Assembly (NCBI GenBank): GCA_964354155.1
Contig: CAYGYG010000014.1
Span: 1 to 64,000 of the forward strand
Reading direction: 5' to 3'
DNA length: 64,000 bases
Origin: CAYGYG01 sp964354155
Lineage (GTDB): Bacteria; Hydrothermota; Tepidihabitantia; SM23-42; CAYGYG01
Numbering within the stretch: the stretch's first letter is position 1; every line of letters begins with the position of its first letter. Below the pieces are notes generated by a model, which saw only the letters and a program-made list of their open reading frames with translations, ran no database searches and was not told the origin of the DNA. The translations under genes were made by a program, and so were the position numbers. Shown piece by piece: positions 7,338-16,199 of the stretch.

Positions 7338-7425
7338 TTCTCTTGATCGGCGGCGGGGATCAGTCCGTGGCAGGATTCCAGCCGTCATCGTTACTGGTTA
7401 TCGTAAGTTAACCTAAGGAGGTTTT

Positions 7426-7614
7426 GTGGCTAGAATATGCGCGGTCTGCGGCAAATTCGGTCAACGAGGTTCTCAGATCAGTCATGCCCATAACGTGAAG
7501 CTTCGTCTGTTTCGCGCCAACCTGCAGCACGTCAAGGTGAAATACGAAGGCAAGGTGCAGAGGATATTGATCTGCACCCAGTGTCTGAAGTCGAACAAAG
7601 TAGAGAGAGCGTAA
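7426..7614 (+). CDS. rpmB: Large ribosomal subunit protein bL28
   Basis: 62 residues matching bL28 throughout: the N-terminal Cys pair CAVCGKFGQRGSQISHAHN, the basic middle RLFRANLQHVKV, and the second Cys pair ICTQCLKSNKV. The CxxC pairs make it the zinc-binding type. Start is GTG at 7426 with a strong TAAGGAGG box upstream. It stands between DUF4321 and a repeat-filled gap. Confidence 0.96.
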   Translation: MARICAVCGKFGQRGSQISHAHNVKLRLFRANLQHVKVKYEGKVQRILICTQCLKSNKVERA

Positions 7615-7627
7615 AGTACCGTCAAGC

Positions 7628-7811
7628 CACGTGGGACGTGGGACGTACAGAGGAATGGAATATTGGAATGACGAAGTGATGCGGAATGACGGAGAAAACT
7701 GCGCAGATCAGCATATCAGCGGATGAGTCGCCAGGTTATCAGCAGACTTGAAGATCAGGTGAGAATCACTGTAATCGGTCGTTCTATCACTGCAGTCGAT
7801 ATCCCGAAGGG
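7628..7811. repeat. Composite intergenic repeat, copy 3
   Basis: The gap 7615-7814 has no gene. It holds GGGACGTGGGACG-type text (about 7630), GGAATRTTGGAATGACG micro-repeats (7653-7692), ATCAG words (7706-7758), then ATCACTGTAATC at 7765-7776 and ATCACTGCAGTC at 7786-7797, and a small hairpin TCCC-GAA-GGGA ending near the UbiA Shine-Dalgarno. The same order recurs before asnS and gcvT ends. Confidence 0.65.
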
Positions 7812-7814
7812 ACA

Positions 7815-8726
7815 ATGTTCTACCGCATCCTTGATTATTTCTTCCTGATTCGGCCCAGCGTCCTGATTCCGTGTTGGACCACGCTGCTCCTCGGCTATCA
7901 GTACGCCAGCGGCGGCGTGCTCAGCTCAAAATTCCCGGTTCGGATTTTCGTCCTCTATTCGGCGGTCATGGGCGGCTCCTATATACTCAACCAGGTCTTT
8001 GACATCGAGACCGACCGCCGCAACAAAAAACTGTTTTTGCTCTCCGGTAATTTCATTCCGGTGTGGGCGGCCGTTGTCGAAATGCTGTTGCTCTGGTCTC
8101 TCGGCATCGTACTCGCCGGGCCGTACCCGACCCGCTTCAGAATCCTGGTCCTCATCTCCCTTGCCCTGGGCATTCTCTATTCCCTCCCGCCGGTTAAGCT
8201 TAAGGGGCGCCCGATCCTCGACCTGGTCAGCAATGGGCTGGGCTATGGCCTGATCAGTTTTCTCGTTGGCTACACCGTGAGCCGTACCCTCAGCACTGAT
8301 GCCGTCAAGTACGCGCTGCCCTATGTGCTGGCCGTCGGCGGTGTCTTTGTCAATACGACCATCGTCGATCGGGAAGGAGATAAGGCGGCCGGCGAAATGA
8401 CAACCGCGATTTTGCTCGGACGACGGGCCGCCTATATCCTGGCCCTGGCGTTGATTGCATGCTCGCTGATCACGGCGCTCAGTTTCGGTAACTATCCCTG
8501 TCTTATTACGTCGGTTCTCAGTCTGCCTCTCTTCGTTGCCGCGCTGCTCAAGCAGGACCGGAAGTGGACGACCGCTTCGGTTCGGGTTCCGCCGGCCATC
8601 CTTGCCTTGATCGCCGGCCTGTTCTACCCGGTCTACCTGATTATCCTCGCAGTTCTGCTGCTAGGAATGAAACTCTACTACAAGCGACGATTCGGCTACG
8701 ACTATCCCCGAGTTGCCGAGCCCTGA
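7815..8726 (+). CDS. UbiA-family polyprenyl transferase
   Basis: 303 residues and about eight to nine hydrophobic segments. Both Asp-rich catalytic motifs of the superfamily are visible: N-x-x-x-D-x-x-x-D in NQVFDIETDRRNKK near residue 60 and a second DREGDKAAGE near 185. Such enzymes transfer an isoprenoid chain to an aromatic ring, heme, chlorin or glycerol phosphate acceptor in the membrane. Which acceptor applies cannot be read from the sequence. AAGGGA precedes the ATG. The stop overlaps the next gene's start (TGATG), so the two are coupled. Confidence 0.85.
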   Translation: MFYRILDYFFLIRPSVLIPCWTTLLLGYQYASGGVLSSKFPVRIFVLYSAVMGGSYILNQVFDIETDRRNKKLFLLSGNFIPVWAAVVEMLLLWSLGIVLAGPYPTRFRILVLISLALGILYSLPPVKLKGRPILDLVSNGLGYGLISFLVGYTVSRTLSTDAVKYALPYVLAVGGVFVNTTIVDREGDKAAGEMTTAILLGRRAAYILALALIACSLITALSFGNYPCLITSVLSLPLFVAALLKQDRKWTTASVRVPPAILALIAGLFYPVYLIILAVLLLGMKLYYKRRFGYDYPRVAEP

Positions 8727-9457
8727 TGACCGGATATCTCTCGCCACGCCACGCCGAGAGTGCCGCGTGCAACTTGATCAAGAAAGTAATCGACAAATTC
8801 GACATCCTGCCGCGCCATGCCGACGTCCTGGTCGGGCTCTCGGGAGGGGTCGACAGCATCGTCCTCCTCGAAATACTCCACCGTTACAATGAGAAATTCA
8901 CCCGGGACTGGTCACTGCGCGGGGTCCACATCCACCCCGGTTTCCCCGGCTGGCGCATCACGAATCTTGAGCGCTTCCTGAAGAAGAGGAAGTATGAGTA
9001 CGAAGTAATCACGGCCCCAATCCAGGCCAAGCTTGAGACCGTCGACAAGAACCCGTGCTTCTTCTGCGCGCGCCAGCGCCGCCGCGCGCTGGTCGAGTAC
9101 GCCGAAGCTCGGGCGATCAACACGGTCGCCGTCGCCCATCACCGCGAGGACGTGGCCGAGACTTTGCTCCTCAATCTCTGCTTCAGTCGCCGGTTTAGCA
9201 CGATGGTTCCGAAACAGTCGATCCTGCAGGGTCGCTTCTTCCTGATCCGGCCCCTCTACTTCTTTGACAAACAACAGATCGCGGATTTTGCCCGGCTCAA
9301 CAACCTGCCGGTCATTCACAACAACTGTCCCTATGCGAAATCGAGCACGCGGGAAGAAGTCCGCCGCCTCCTCAAGCGTTTATCAAGGAAAGATCCCCGG
9401 GTGATCGACAATATCTTTCACGGCATTAACAACGTGAAGACAGCGTATCTGCCGTGA
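8726..9457 (+). CDS. TtcA-like PP-loop ATPase (tRNA thiolation type)
   Basis: 243 residues from the ATG that overlaps the UbiA stop (TGATG). PP-loop SGGVDS at 39-44 binds ATP. The TtcA/TtuA signature is a Cys pair C111-x2-C114 followed by a basic stretch (CFFCARQRRRAL), then AVAHHREDVAETLLLN and a late Cys (NNCPYAKSSTREE). TtcA makes 2-thiocytidine at tRNA position 32 with an Fe-S cluster, and TtuA makes 2-thiouridine at position 54. The sequence fits either. The protein is shorter than E. coli TtcA and lacks obvious extra zinc fingers. Coupling to a prenyltransferase gene is probably only operon convenience. Confidence 0.8.
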   Translation: MTGYLSPRHAESAACNLIKKVIDKFDILPRHADVLVGLSGGVDSIVLLEILHRYNEKFTRDWSLRGVHIHPGFPGWRITNLERFLKKRKYEYEVITAPIQAKLETVDKNPCFFCARQRRRALVEYAEARAINTVAVAHHREDVAETLLLNLCFSRRFSTMVPKQSILQGRFFLIRPLYFFDKQQIADFARLNNLPVIHNNCPYAKSSTREEVRRLLKRLSRKDPRVIDNIFHGINNVKTAYLP

Positions 9458-9484
9458 GGGGCGTAGGAAGTCCGTTCGCTACGC

Positions 9485-9785
9485 TCACTAGGACGTGGGA
9501 CGCAAAGGATGATACTCGATCCACGATGATAAATAGCGATGAGCGGTGAGTGTGCAAGGAAAGTAGAGAGCAGCGAGAGTCAGGGAACGAGGTTTAGGTT
9601 AAGGGTGAGGTTGAGGAAGATTAAGCAGAGAGATGGAGTGGTGGAATAATGGAATAGTGGAGTGATGGTCCGCCTACGCAAGACTACGGCGGATGATTCT
9701 CACATTTCATCTTTCACATTTTACCGCGGCCTTTGCGCTCATCACTGTAATCGGCCGTGTTATCACTGTAATCGACGCCGAAGGC
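9485..9785. repeat. Composite intergenic repeat, copy 4
   Basis: The 335-bp gap 9458-9792 shows no gene. It has GGACGTGGGACG (about 9492), AAGTAGAGAGCAGCGAG (about 9560, echoed at 27740-27775), a TGGAATAATGGAATAGTGG run (about 9641-9660), then ATCACTGTAATC at 9741-9752 and 9762-9773, exactly 21 bp apart, and a CGCC-GAA-GGCG mini-hairpin at about 9776. Confidence 0.7.
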
Positions 9786-9792
9786 GAACGGG

Positions 9793-11103
9793 TCAGGGGT
9801 AGAGTTTTTCGAGAAGTCGGGGATAGGGGATCGTTTCTCTCACATGATGGATGCCGGTAATCCACGCCAGCGTGCGTTCCATGCCGATTCCGAATCCTGA
9901 GTGTTCGAAGGTTCCGTACCGCCGCAAGTCAAGATACCACTCGAGCGGCTCCCGGGGTAGTCGCGCACGCACGATCGCCGCTTCAAGTTTCGCCAGGTCG
10001 TCCTCCCGCTGCGAACCACCGATGATCTCTCCGTAGCCTTCGGGTGCCAAGAGGTCAAAGTTTCTGACCACTTCCGGGCTTCCCGGGTCTTCCTTCATGT
10101 AGAAGGGAGCCGAGGCCTTCGGATATCGATGGACAAAGACCGGTTTTTCAAACAACCTTGATATCTCTGCTTCCTCGTCCGCGCCAAACTTGACCCCCCA
10201 CTCCATTTTCATGCCCTTCTTGTTGAGCACGGTGACCGCGTCGGTATACGAAATCCGCGCAAAAGGCTTGTCTAATCTTCCCAGCAGATTGAGGTGCTTG
10301 TCGAATCCCTCTACCTTCTCACCCAGCAATCCCAATTCCTGGGGGCGCTCTTCCAGGATTCGCCGCACGACAAAGACCAACATGTCTTCGGCCAGTTCCA
10401 TCACGCCGTCAAGATCCATGAACGCAACTTCGGGTTCTAAGTGCCAGAATTCGGTCAGGTGCCGGCGCGTCTTTGATTTCTCGGCGCGGAATGACGGTGC
10501 CAGGCAGTAGACCTTGCCGAACGCGGCCGCGGCCGGTTCCATGTAGAGTTGCCCGGATTGAGACAGGTAGGCCTTGTCACCGAAATACTGGACCTCGAAC
10601 AATTCACTCGCCCCCTCGCAGGAAGTGGGGGTAATAATCGGCGGGTCGATCAGGACGAACCCTCGACCCCCGAAAAAATCATGGAAGGCCCGGATCATCG
10701 TGTCCCGGCATCGAAGCAGGGCGTGCTGGCGGCGCGAGCGGAGCCACAAATGGCGGTGCGCCATGAGAAATTCGGTGCCGTGTTCCTTGTGGGAAATCGG
10801 GTATTCCTGCGCCAGCTGAACGATCGTAAGGTCGGTGGTGATGATCTCGTGCCCGCCGGGAGCGCGCTTGTCCTCGCGGACCGTACCGCGCAGAACCAGG
10901 GATGATTCCTGGGTTACCTTCTCGGCCGCGGCGAAAACCTGCGGGCCGACATCTTTCTGGGAGATGACCGTCTGGATGATCCCGGTACCATCACGGATCA
11001 GCAGAAACCACAGTTTGCCGCTGGAGCGTTTGTTGTAAAGCCAGCCCTTGATAATCACTTCGTTACCGATGTGCCGGCCGATATCTTCGATGTATACCTG
11101 CAT
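9793..11103 (-). CDS. asnS: Asparagine--tRNA ligase
   Basis: 436 residues. N-terminal OB anticodon-binding fold (about 1-105, [23 protein letters not shown]) and class II catalytic core. The AsnRS hallmark [10 protein letters not shown] is present in motif region 2, with [33 protein letters not shown], and motif 3 [12 protein letters not shown] near the C-terminus. The promoter lies immediately upstream, with only 6 nt between the -10 box and the ATG and no Shine-Dalgarno, so its mRNA is probably leaderless. Confidence 0.96.
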   Translation of the reverse strand: MQVYIEDIGRHIGNEVIIKGWLYNKRSSGKLWFLLIRDGTGIIQTVISQKDVGPQVFAAAEKVTQESSLVLRGTVREDKRAPGGHEIITTDLTIVQLAQEYPISHKEHGTEFLMAHRHLWLRSRRQHALLRCRDTMIRAFHDFFGGRGFVLIDPPIITPTSCEGASELFEVQYFGDKAYLSQSGQLYMEPAAAAFGKVYCLAPSFRAEKSKTRRHLTEFWHLEPEVAFMDLDGVMELAEDMLVFVVRRILEERPQELGLLGEKVEGFDKHLNLLGRLDKPFARISYTDAVTVLNKKGMKMEWGVKFGADEEAEISRLFEKPVFVHRYPKASAPFYMKEDPGSPEVVRNFDLLAPEGYGEIIGGSQREDDLAKLEAAIVRARLPREPLEWYLDLRRYGTFEHSGFGIGMERTLAWITGIHHVRETIPYPRLLEKLYP

Positions 11104-11109
11104 CAGTTC

Positions 11110-11137
11110 ATTATATTAAGAAGTGGAATAAAGTCAA
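11110..11137 (-). promoter_or_regulatory. Promoter of asnS, leaderless layout
   Basis: Minus strand TTGACT (11137-11132), 16-bp spacer, TATAAT (11115-11110), then six bases and the ATG at 11103. Confidence 0.8.
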
Positions 11138-11144
11138 GAGAGCT

Positions 11145-11343
11145 GAGGGAGTGATGGAATCATGGAATGGTGGAATAATGGGGCATTGGAGGCCAGCATT
11201 TCAGGATACCAGTGCATCAGTGGGAGGCGGATCAGAGTATCAGCGGGCGGGATATCAGCAGTGAGATTATCAGTTTGAATCCGCTGCAATCCGTCTGCAT
11301 CAGAACTCGTCTTATCACTGTAATCGACGCGGTAGCGCGCTAC
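11145..11343. repeat. Composite intergenic repeat, copy 5
   Basis: Between gcvT and asnS: TGGAATCATGGAATGGTGGAATAATGG (two phrases around 11155-11180), ATCAG-rich text (11200-11272), ATCACTGTAATC at 11314-11325, and a perfect palindrome GTAGCGCGCTAC (11332-11343) that contains the gcvT stop codon. Only one intact 12-mer is present here. No gene is seen in 11138-11339. Confidence 0.65.
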
Positions 11344-12431
11344 TTATGGCTTGCGTTCTTGTAGAATGGAGGCTTGATCACTTCAACGTCAAACGTCTCC
11401 GGCTTCCCCTTGACGGCTAGGATACTGCCCGGTTCGTGCGCCGGGATGTCAACATACCCGAGACCAATGCCCTTTTTCAGCGATGGCGAGAATGTACCGG
11501 AAGTGACATATCCCAGCTCACGCCCGTCTTTTGTAATCGCGAAATGCGGTCTTGGTATGCCTTTGCCTCTGCTTTCGAAAGCAACCAAGCGCCGCTTCAT
11601 GCCCTCGGCCTTGATCTTAGCCAGCGCATCTTTCCCGATAAAATTGTCTTTATCCAGCTTGACCACCCAACCCAGGCCGGCTTCCAGCGGATTGGTTGTC
11701 TGGTCGATGTCGTTGCCGTACAGCGCCATCTTCATCTCAAGCCGCAGTGTATCCCGGGCGCCCAGACCGATCGGTTCGATGCCGAATTCCTGGCCCGCGG
11801 CAAAGGTCATGTCCCAGAGCTTCGGTCCGTTTTCGTTCTTGGTGTAAATTTCGAAACCATCCTCGCCCGTGTACCCGGTGCGCGAGAGAATGACATCAAA
11901 ACCGCCGATCTTGGTTTCACACGCCCAGTAGTACTTGATACTCCCGAGGGGAATCGTCACGAGTTTCTGAACTACCGGCTCCGCCTTCGGCCCTTGTATT
12001 GCCAGCTGGGCGATTTCATCGCTGACGTTTTTGATGTCAACGTCCCACCTCTTGTTTTTGACAATCCAGTCAACGTCCTTGTTCGTGTTCGCGGCATTGA
12101 TGACCAGGAAATACCGGTCGGCCAGCCGATACACCAACAGGTCGTCAACGATTCCTCCGTCCGGATAGAGCATGGTCGAGTACTGAACCTGGTTAAGCGC
12201 CAGTTGGCTCACATCGTTGGTCGTGATGTAGTTCGTGAATTTGAGTGCATCTTTGCCGGTCACGATAACTTCGCCCATGTGGGACACGTCAAAAACGCCG
12301 ACTGAGGACCGCACCTTGAGATGCTCGGCGACGATGCCTTGGAACTGAATCGGCATCAGGTAACCAGCGAATTCGACGATCCTGCCTTTGTGTTGGACAT
12401 GCATGTCGTAAAACGCCGTCTTCTTTGCCAT
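11340..12431 (-). CDS. gcvT: Aminomethyltransferase (glycine cleavage T protein)
   Basis: 363 residues, full length for GcvT, which transfers the aminomethyl carbon from H-protein lipoate to tetrahydrofolate. Recognisable blocks: FDVSHMGEVIVTGKDA near 47, VDDLLVYRLADRYFLVINAAN near 94, RTGYTGEDGFEIY near 188, LGARDTLRLEMKMALYGNDID near 230 and FIGKDAL near 267. TAAGGAGTAGGCA upstream of the ATG is the Shine-Dalgarno. No gcvH or gcvP is in the window. It follows dprA after 82 bp and probably ends the long minus-strand run. Confidence 0.95.
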   Translation of the reverse strand: MAKKTAFYDMHVQHKGRIVEFAGYLMPIQFQGIVAEHLKVRSSVGVFDVSHMGEVIVTGKDALKFTNYITTNDVSQLALNQVQYSTMLYPDGGIVDDLLVYRLADRYFLVINAANTNKDVDWIVKNKRWDVDIKNVSDEIAQLAIQGPKAEPVVQKLVTIPLGSIKYYWACETKIGGFDVILSRTGYTGEDGFEIYTKNENGPKLWDMTFAAGQEFGIEPIGLGARDTLRLEMKMALYGNDIDQTTNPLEAGLGWVVKLDKDNFIGKDALAKIKAEGMKRRLVAFESRGKGIPRPHFAITKDGRELGYVTSGTFSPSLKKGIGLGYVDIPAHEPGSILAVKGKPETFDVEVIKPPFYKNASHK

Positions 12432-12513
12432 TGCCTACTCCTTACTTTAGAGAATGCCCGGCTGCCGGCTCGTCACGGCCGCAACAACGGCGCAATCCGA
12501 ATCCGCGCCGGCG

Positions 12514-13596
12514 CTACCCGAATCCCCGTACGAATGTCTTGCCCGGCAGTTGGCGGATCACACCCTTGAGCTCCATGGTCAGGAGCGTGTTCAGGATGGC
12601 CGGCACCGGCCGGCTCAAGCGCACCGCGATCTCATCAAGGTAGACCGGCCTTTCGGACAGCAAGGCCATGATCGCAGCTTCCTCTTCACCCAACGCAAGT
12701 TCAATCGATTCTGAGCGCTGCTGTTTTTTGACCAACTTCAACTCTTCGAGCACATCCTGGGCCGAAACCGCCATCGCGGCACCGGCTTTTATCAAAGCGT
12801 TGGTTCCGAGGCTGTACTTGGAGAAGATGCTGCCCGGCACCGCGAAAACATCGCGGCCTTGATTCAGGGCCCAGTTCACGGTGTTCATCACGCCCGATGC
12901 CTCCTTAGCCTCGACCGCGACGATCCCCAACGACAGGCCGGATATGATCCGGTTGCGCTTCGGGAAGTTCATCGCCAACGGCTGCATTCCGAAGTTGAAC
13001 TCGGTGATCAGCGCGCCGTTCTTGACGATCCGTTCGGCCAGCCGGCGGTTTTCCGGCGGGTAGATGCGGTCCATACCGGTGCCCATCACCGCGATGGTCC
13101 TTCCCCCGGCCGCCAGACAGCTTTCGTGGACCTGGGTATCGATGCCGCGGGCCAGTCCACTCACCACGGTCACTTGAGCTTCGGCAAAGTCCCGGGCAAA
13201 ACGGTCCGCCGCGGCCCGACCGTAGGCCGTGGCCCGCCTGGTGCCGATGACCGCCAGGGCGCGGGCGTCGCCCTTCTTCAATTCGCCCCGCGCGAATATT
13301 ATCGGCGGCGCCTGGGGGATGCCTTTCAGGTTCTCGGGGTAGATTGCATCAAGGCATGTGATCGTCGTTACGCCGAGCGCCGCGGCGTGGTCAATGTCCT
13401 CTTTCGTCTTGCTGTCCCGCTTGTAGCTGAGTAGGCGCCGGGCCAACTCGGGTTCGGTCTGACCTCTTTCCACCAGCTCGGCGTACGCCGCCCCGAAAAT
13501 CGCCGGGACACTCCCCAGAGTACTCAGCAGGTGACGCACCTTGGCTTCGGTTATTCCTTGCACCGCGAGCAAATCGATGCCAGTCAGGTCGCTCAT
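12514..13596 (-). CDS. dprA: DNA-processing protein DprA/Smf
   Basis: 360 residues. An N-terminal helix-hairpin-helix-like segment (LLAVQGITEAKVRHLLSTLGS) is followed by the Rossmann-like DprA core (AVIGTRRATAYGRAAADRF, VVSGLARGIDTQVHE, GTGMDRIYPPENRRLAERI, INFPKRNRIISGLS) and a C-terminal winged-helix (VYLDEIAVRLSRPVPAILNTLLTMELKGVIRQLPG). DprA loads RecA on incoming single-stranded DNA in transformation. Its presence near a complete pilMNOPQ cluster fits competence, though the pilus genes may serve motility or adhesion. Start overlaps the HEAT gene stop by 4 nt (ATGA). Confidence 0.94.
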   Translation of the reverse strand: MSDLTGIDLLAVQGITEAKVRHLLSTLGSVPAIFGAAYAELVERGQTEPELARRLLSYKRDSKTKEDIDHAAALGVTTITCLDAIYPENLKGIPQAPPIIFARGELKKGDARALAVIGTRRATAYGRAAADRFARDFAEAQVTVVSGLARGIDTQVHESCLAAGGRTIAVMGTGMDRIYPPENRRLAERIVKNGALITEFNFGMQPLAMNFPKRNRIISGLSLGIVAVEAKEASGVMNTVNWALNQGRDVFAVPGSIFSKYSLGTNALIKAGAAMAVSAQDVLEELKLVKKQQRSESIELALGEEEAAIMALLSERPVYLDEIAVRLSRPVPAILNTLLTMELKGVIRQLPGKTFVRGFG

Positions 13597-14084
13597 TCTT
13601 TCTTGACCACCTCTTGATACAAGTTACGGTCGAACTCGCTCAGCAGGCCCGTGAACCTTGACCAGAATGACTCCTCCAGGCGGTCTTTGACAAACGGCAG
13701 GTTTTTCAGCAACACCTTGCCCAACGCCACGGTTGCTTCCCTCAAGACCGTCGGGTTGTCGTCGGTCTTGATCAACTCGACGCAAGTCTCAAGGGCTCTC
13801 ACATCGCCGATCTCACCAAGCGCAACGCACGATGCGGCGCGGGCGTACCAAAGACTGCTGCGGGCTACCTTGAGCAGGCGCGGCACGACCCGCGAGCCGA
13901 ACTGACCCAGCTCTTTCGCGGCCAGCTCCCGCAGGCGCCAGCTCGAGTCCTCGATGATCCGGAGCAGTAAGGGAATGCGTTCCTTCTCTTCAAGGTCGAG
14001 CAGCATCCGCATGCCCTCAAGTCGTTTGTCGATGTTGTGATGCGTCAGCAGCTTTGCAATGTAAGCCTTGCGCCGGTTCCGCAT
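13593..14084 (-). CDS. HEAT-repeat protein
   Basis: 163 residues, built of about four helical repeats: EKERIPLLLRIIEDSSWRLRELAAKELGQFGSRVVPRLLKVARSSLWYARAASCVALGEIG then VRALETCVELIKTDDNPTVLREATVALGKV. This is the alternating pattern of HEAT or PBS-lyase-type scaffolds. No catalytic motif. It is translationally coupled to obgE (2 bp gap) and dprA (4-nt overlap), so it is a stable member of this operon. Binding partner unknown. Confidence 0.8.
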   Translation of the reverse strand: MRNRRKAYIAKLLTHHNIDKRLEGMRMLLDLEEKERIPLLLRIIEDSSWRLRELAAKELGQFGSRVVPRLLKVARSSLWYARAASCVALGEIGDVRALETCVELIKTDDNPTVLREATVALGKVLLKNLPFVKDRLEESFWSRFTGLLSEFDRNLYQEVVKKE

Positions 14085-14086
14085 GG

Positions 14087-15043
14087 TCAGTCGACCTGCC
14101 GCCGAATCGCTTCGGACAAGAGATCCAGGTTGGTTCCTTTTAGTGCCGAAATGTGAATAATCTTCTCACGGTCGATATTGATCGGGCGATCGGCCAGATC
14201 GATCTTGTTGATAACGACAAGCCGTCGCTTCTTCAAGATTTCAGGGTTGTACCCTCGAAGCTCTTCGACCAGCATCCGGAAATCCTGGATCGGGTCGGGG
14301 CGTGTTATGTCGATCAGAAAAATAAGAATACCTACCCGCTCGATGTGCCGCAAGAATCGAGTCCCCAGCCCCTTGCCTTGATGGGCGCCCTTGACCAAAC
14401 CGGGCAAATCAGCGACCACGAAAACGCTCGTCTCGGTCTTCACCACCCCCAGGTTAGGCGTCAGGGTCGTAAAAGGATAGGAGGCGATCTTGGGTTGAGC
14501 CGCGGTCAATTTCGACAGCAGGGTCGACTTCCCCGCGTTGGGCAAACCGACAATGCCGGCATCGGCCAATAGACGCAGGTTGAGGAGTACGGTCTTCTTC
14601 TCGCCGCCCTGTCCCAGTTCGCGGTTTACCGGGGTCTGACGCACCGCGCTCTTGAACCGGGTATTGCCCCGTCCGCCGGCCCCGCCCCGGACCACCAGAA
14701 GCTTCTGGTTATCCTTCAGAACTTCGCCGATCAGCAGATCCCGGTCCTGGTCGTAGACATCAGTTCCGAGCGGCACCGGGATCACGATATCCTCACCGTC
14801 GCGCCCGGTCATGTTCTTGCCCCGGCCGTTGCCGCCGCGTTTCGCCCGATAGACCCTCTGATATGAAAAATCGATCAGGCTCGCTTTGTGAATACTCCCC
14901 ACCATGAAGACCGAGCCGCCGTGCCCGCCATCGCCCCCGTCCGGTCCCCCTTTCGGCACGAACTTCTCACGCCGGAAAGACACGCAGCCGTTGCCGCCAT
15001 CGCCCGCCTCGAGGACGATTTTGGCCTCGTCAATGAATTTCAT
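14087..15043 (-). CDS. obgE: Obg-family GTPase
   Basis: 318 residues. The glycine-rich Obg domain (1-157: AGDGGNGCVSFRREKFVPKGGPDGG, GRDGEDIVIPVPLGT, RGGAGGRGNTRF) precedes the GTPase domain with G1 GLPNAGKSTLL, switch I ASYPFTTLTPNLG, G3 DLPGLVKGAHQGKGLG, G4 NKIDL and G5 SALKG. It lacks the C-terminal OCT extension found in some Obg proteins. Obg acts in large-subunit assembly and stress control. It overlaps coaD by 4 nt. Confidence 0.97.
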   Translation of the reverse strand: MKFIDEAKIVLEAGDGGNGCVSFRREKFVPKGGPDGGDGGHGGSVFMVGSIHKASLIDFSYQRVYRAKRGGNGRGKNMTGRDGEDIVIPVPLGTDVYDQDRDLLIGEVLKDNQKLLVVRGGAGGRGNTRFKSAVRQTPVNRELGQGGEKKTVLLNLRLLADAGIVGLPNAGKSTLLSKLTAAQPKIASYPFTTLTPNLGVVKTETSVFVVADLPGLVKGAHQGKGLGTRFLRHIERVGILIFLIDITRPDPIQDFRMLVEELRGYNPEILKKRRLVVINKIDLADRPINIDREKIIHISALKGTNLDLLSEAIRRQVD

Positions 15044-15519
15044 TTGCTGAACTTCCGCGCCAAGCCCCGGGCAACGCTCTTTGGTACGAACGGCGTCACA
15101 TCGCCGCCCAGGCGCGCAATCTCCTTGACCAGGGTCGAACTGACGAAGATGAATCGCTCGGATGCCGTCAGAAATACGGTTTCCAGCGGCGGCTTCAACT
15201 GTCGATTGGTGAGTGCCATCTGAAGTTCGTAGTCAAAATCGCTTATCGCTCTCAAACCCCGGATTGCGGCGCATGCCTTGCTCCGACGCGCAAAGGTGAC
15301 GAGCAGCGAATCAAACCCGACAACCTTGACGCGCCGATGGCCAATCAACGCCCGTCTGGTCAAATCGACTCGCTCCCGGTGCGCAAACAGCGTTTCCTTC
15401 TCGCGCCTTCGGGCAACGGCAATCCAAACCTCGTCAAACAGGGTAAGGCTGCGCTTGACGATATCGATGTGACCATAAGTGATTGGGTCGAAAGTGCCCG
15501 GATAGATCGCACGTTTCAT
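15040..15519 (-). CDS. coaD: Pantetheine-phosphate adenylyltransferase
   Basis: 159 residues, the usual CoaD size. It catalyses the adenylyl transfer step of coenzyme A synthesis. N-terminal YPGTFDPITYGHIDIVKRS contains the T/HxGH-type nucleotidyl-transferase motif. RGLRAISDFDYELQMALTNRQL and the ISST-like FIFVSSTLVKEIARLGGDV match the family. The stop overlaps the obgE start (ATGA). Confidence 0.97.
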   Translation of the reverse strand: MKRAIYPGTFDPITYGHIDIVKRSLTLFDEVWIAVARRREKETLFAHRERVDLTRRALIGHRRVKVVGFDSLLVTFARRSKACAAIRGLRAISDFDYELQMALTNRQLKPPLETVFLTASERFIFVSSTLVKEIARLGGDVTPFVPKSVARGLARKFSK

Positions 15520-15584
15520 TGCAACTCCTTTTCAAACAACTGAGTCAGAAGCCGGATGATGGCGCCGGCAACTGCCAACCATGG

Positions 15585-16124
15585 TTACCCTGAAACCCCT
15601 GTTTCACGTCGACCGAGAAAACTTACCATGGTGTCACCGTAGCGTCGTTCAGCCAATAGGTAGAAACCAGTGGGAATGATCAATGCCTCTTTCTTGTGAT
15701 GCTCAACGGTTATTATACCCGATTTCGACAGCAGGTCAACAACGGATATGACCGCGGCATTGACCATATTGAGATTGTAGGGGGGGTCCAGGAAGATTAG
15801 ATCGAAGGCCCCGGCCGGTAGTCTCCGAATGCGTTGGAAGATGTCGCCTTTCAGGATGCGCGCATTGCTCACGCCCAGCCTCGTGACGTTTTTAATGAGA
15901 GAACGGACGTCGGAATCCACGAAGGTTACGTTCCGGGCACCCCGGGATAACGCCTCAAGCCCGATTGCCCCGCTCCCGCTAAAGAGGTCCAGGACGGATG
16001 CGTTTTTGATTCGGTGCTGCAGGATATTGAAGATCGCCCCGCGGATGCGTCCCTGGGTCGGTCTTGCTCGACGGCCGAGTAATTTCAGCGCCCGCCCTTT
16101 CTGGGCACCGCCGATTATCCTCAT
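15585..16124 (-). CDS. rsmD: 16S rRNA (guanine966-N2)-methyltransferase
   Basis: 179 residues from the ATG at 16124, chosen because AAGGAGG sits about 6 nt upstream and the family begins MRIIGGxxKGR; an in-frame ATG 24 nt upstream lies before that box. SAM-binding LDLFSGSGAIGLEALSRGA and the catalytic DPPYN (NPPY-like) are present. First gene of the rsmD-coaD-obgE-HEAT-dprA block, following pilQ after about 75 bp. Confidence 0.95.
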   Translation of the reverse strand: MRIIGGAQKGRALKLLGRRARPTQGRIRGAIFNILQHRIKNASVLDLFSGSGAIGLEALSRGARNVTFVDSDVRSLIKNVTRLGVSNARILKGDIFQRIRRLPAGAFDLIFLDPPYNLNMVNAAVISVVDLLSKSGIITVEHHKKEALIIPTGFYLLAERRYGDTMVSFLGRRETGVSG

Positions 16125-16199
16125 CGACGCCTCCTTCCGCTTCCACAAAAACGAAGGGGGTCATCTCGCGATGACCCCCGAGTACTCACGATCCTATTA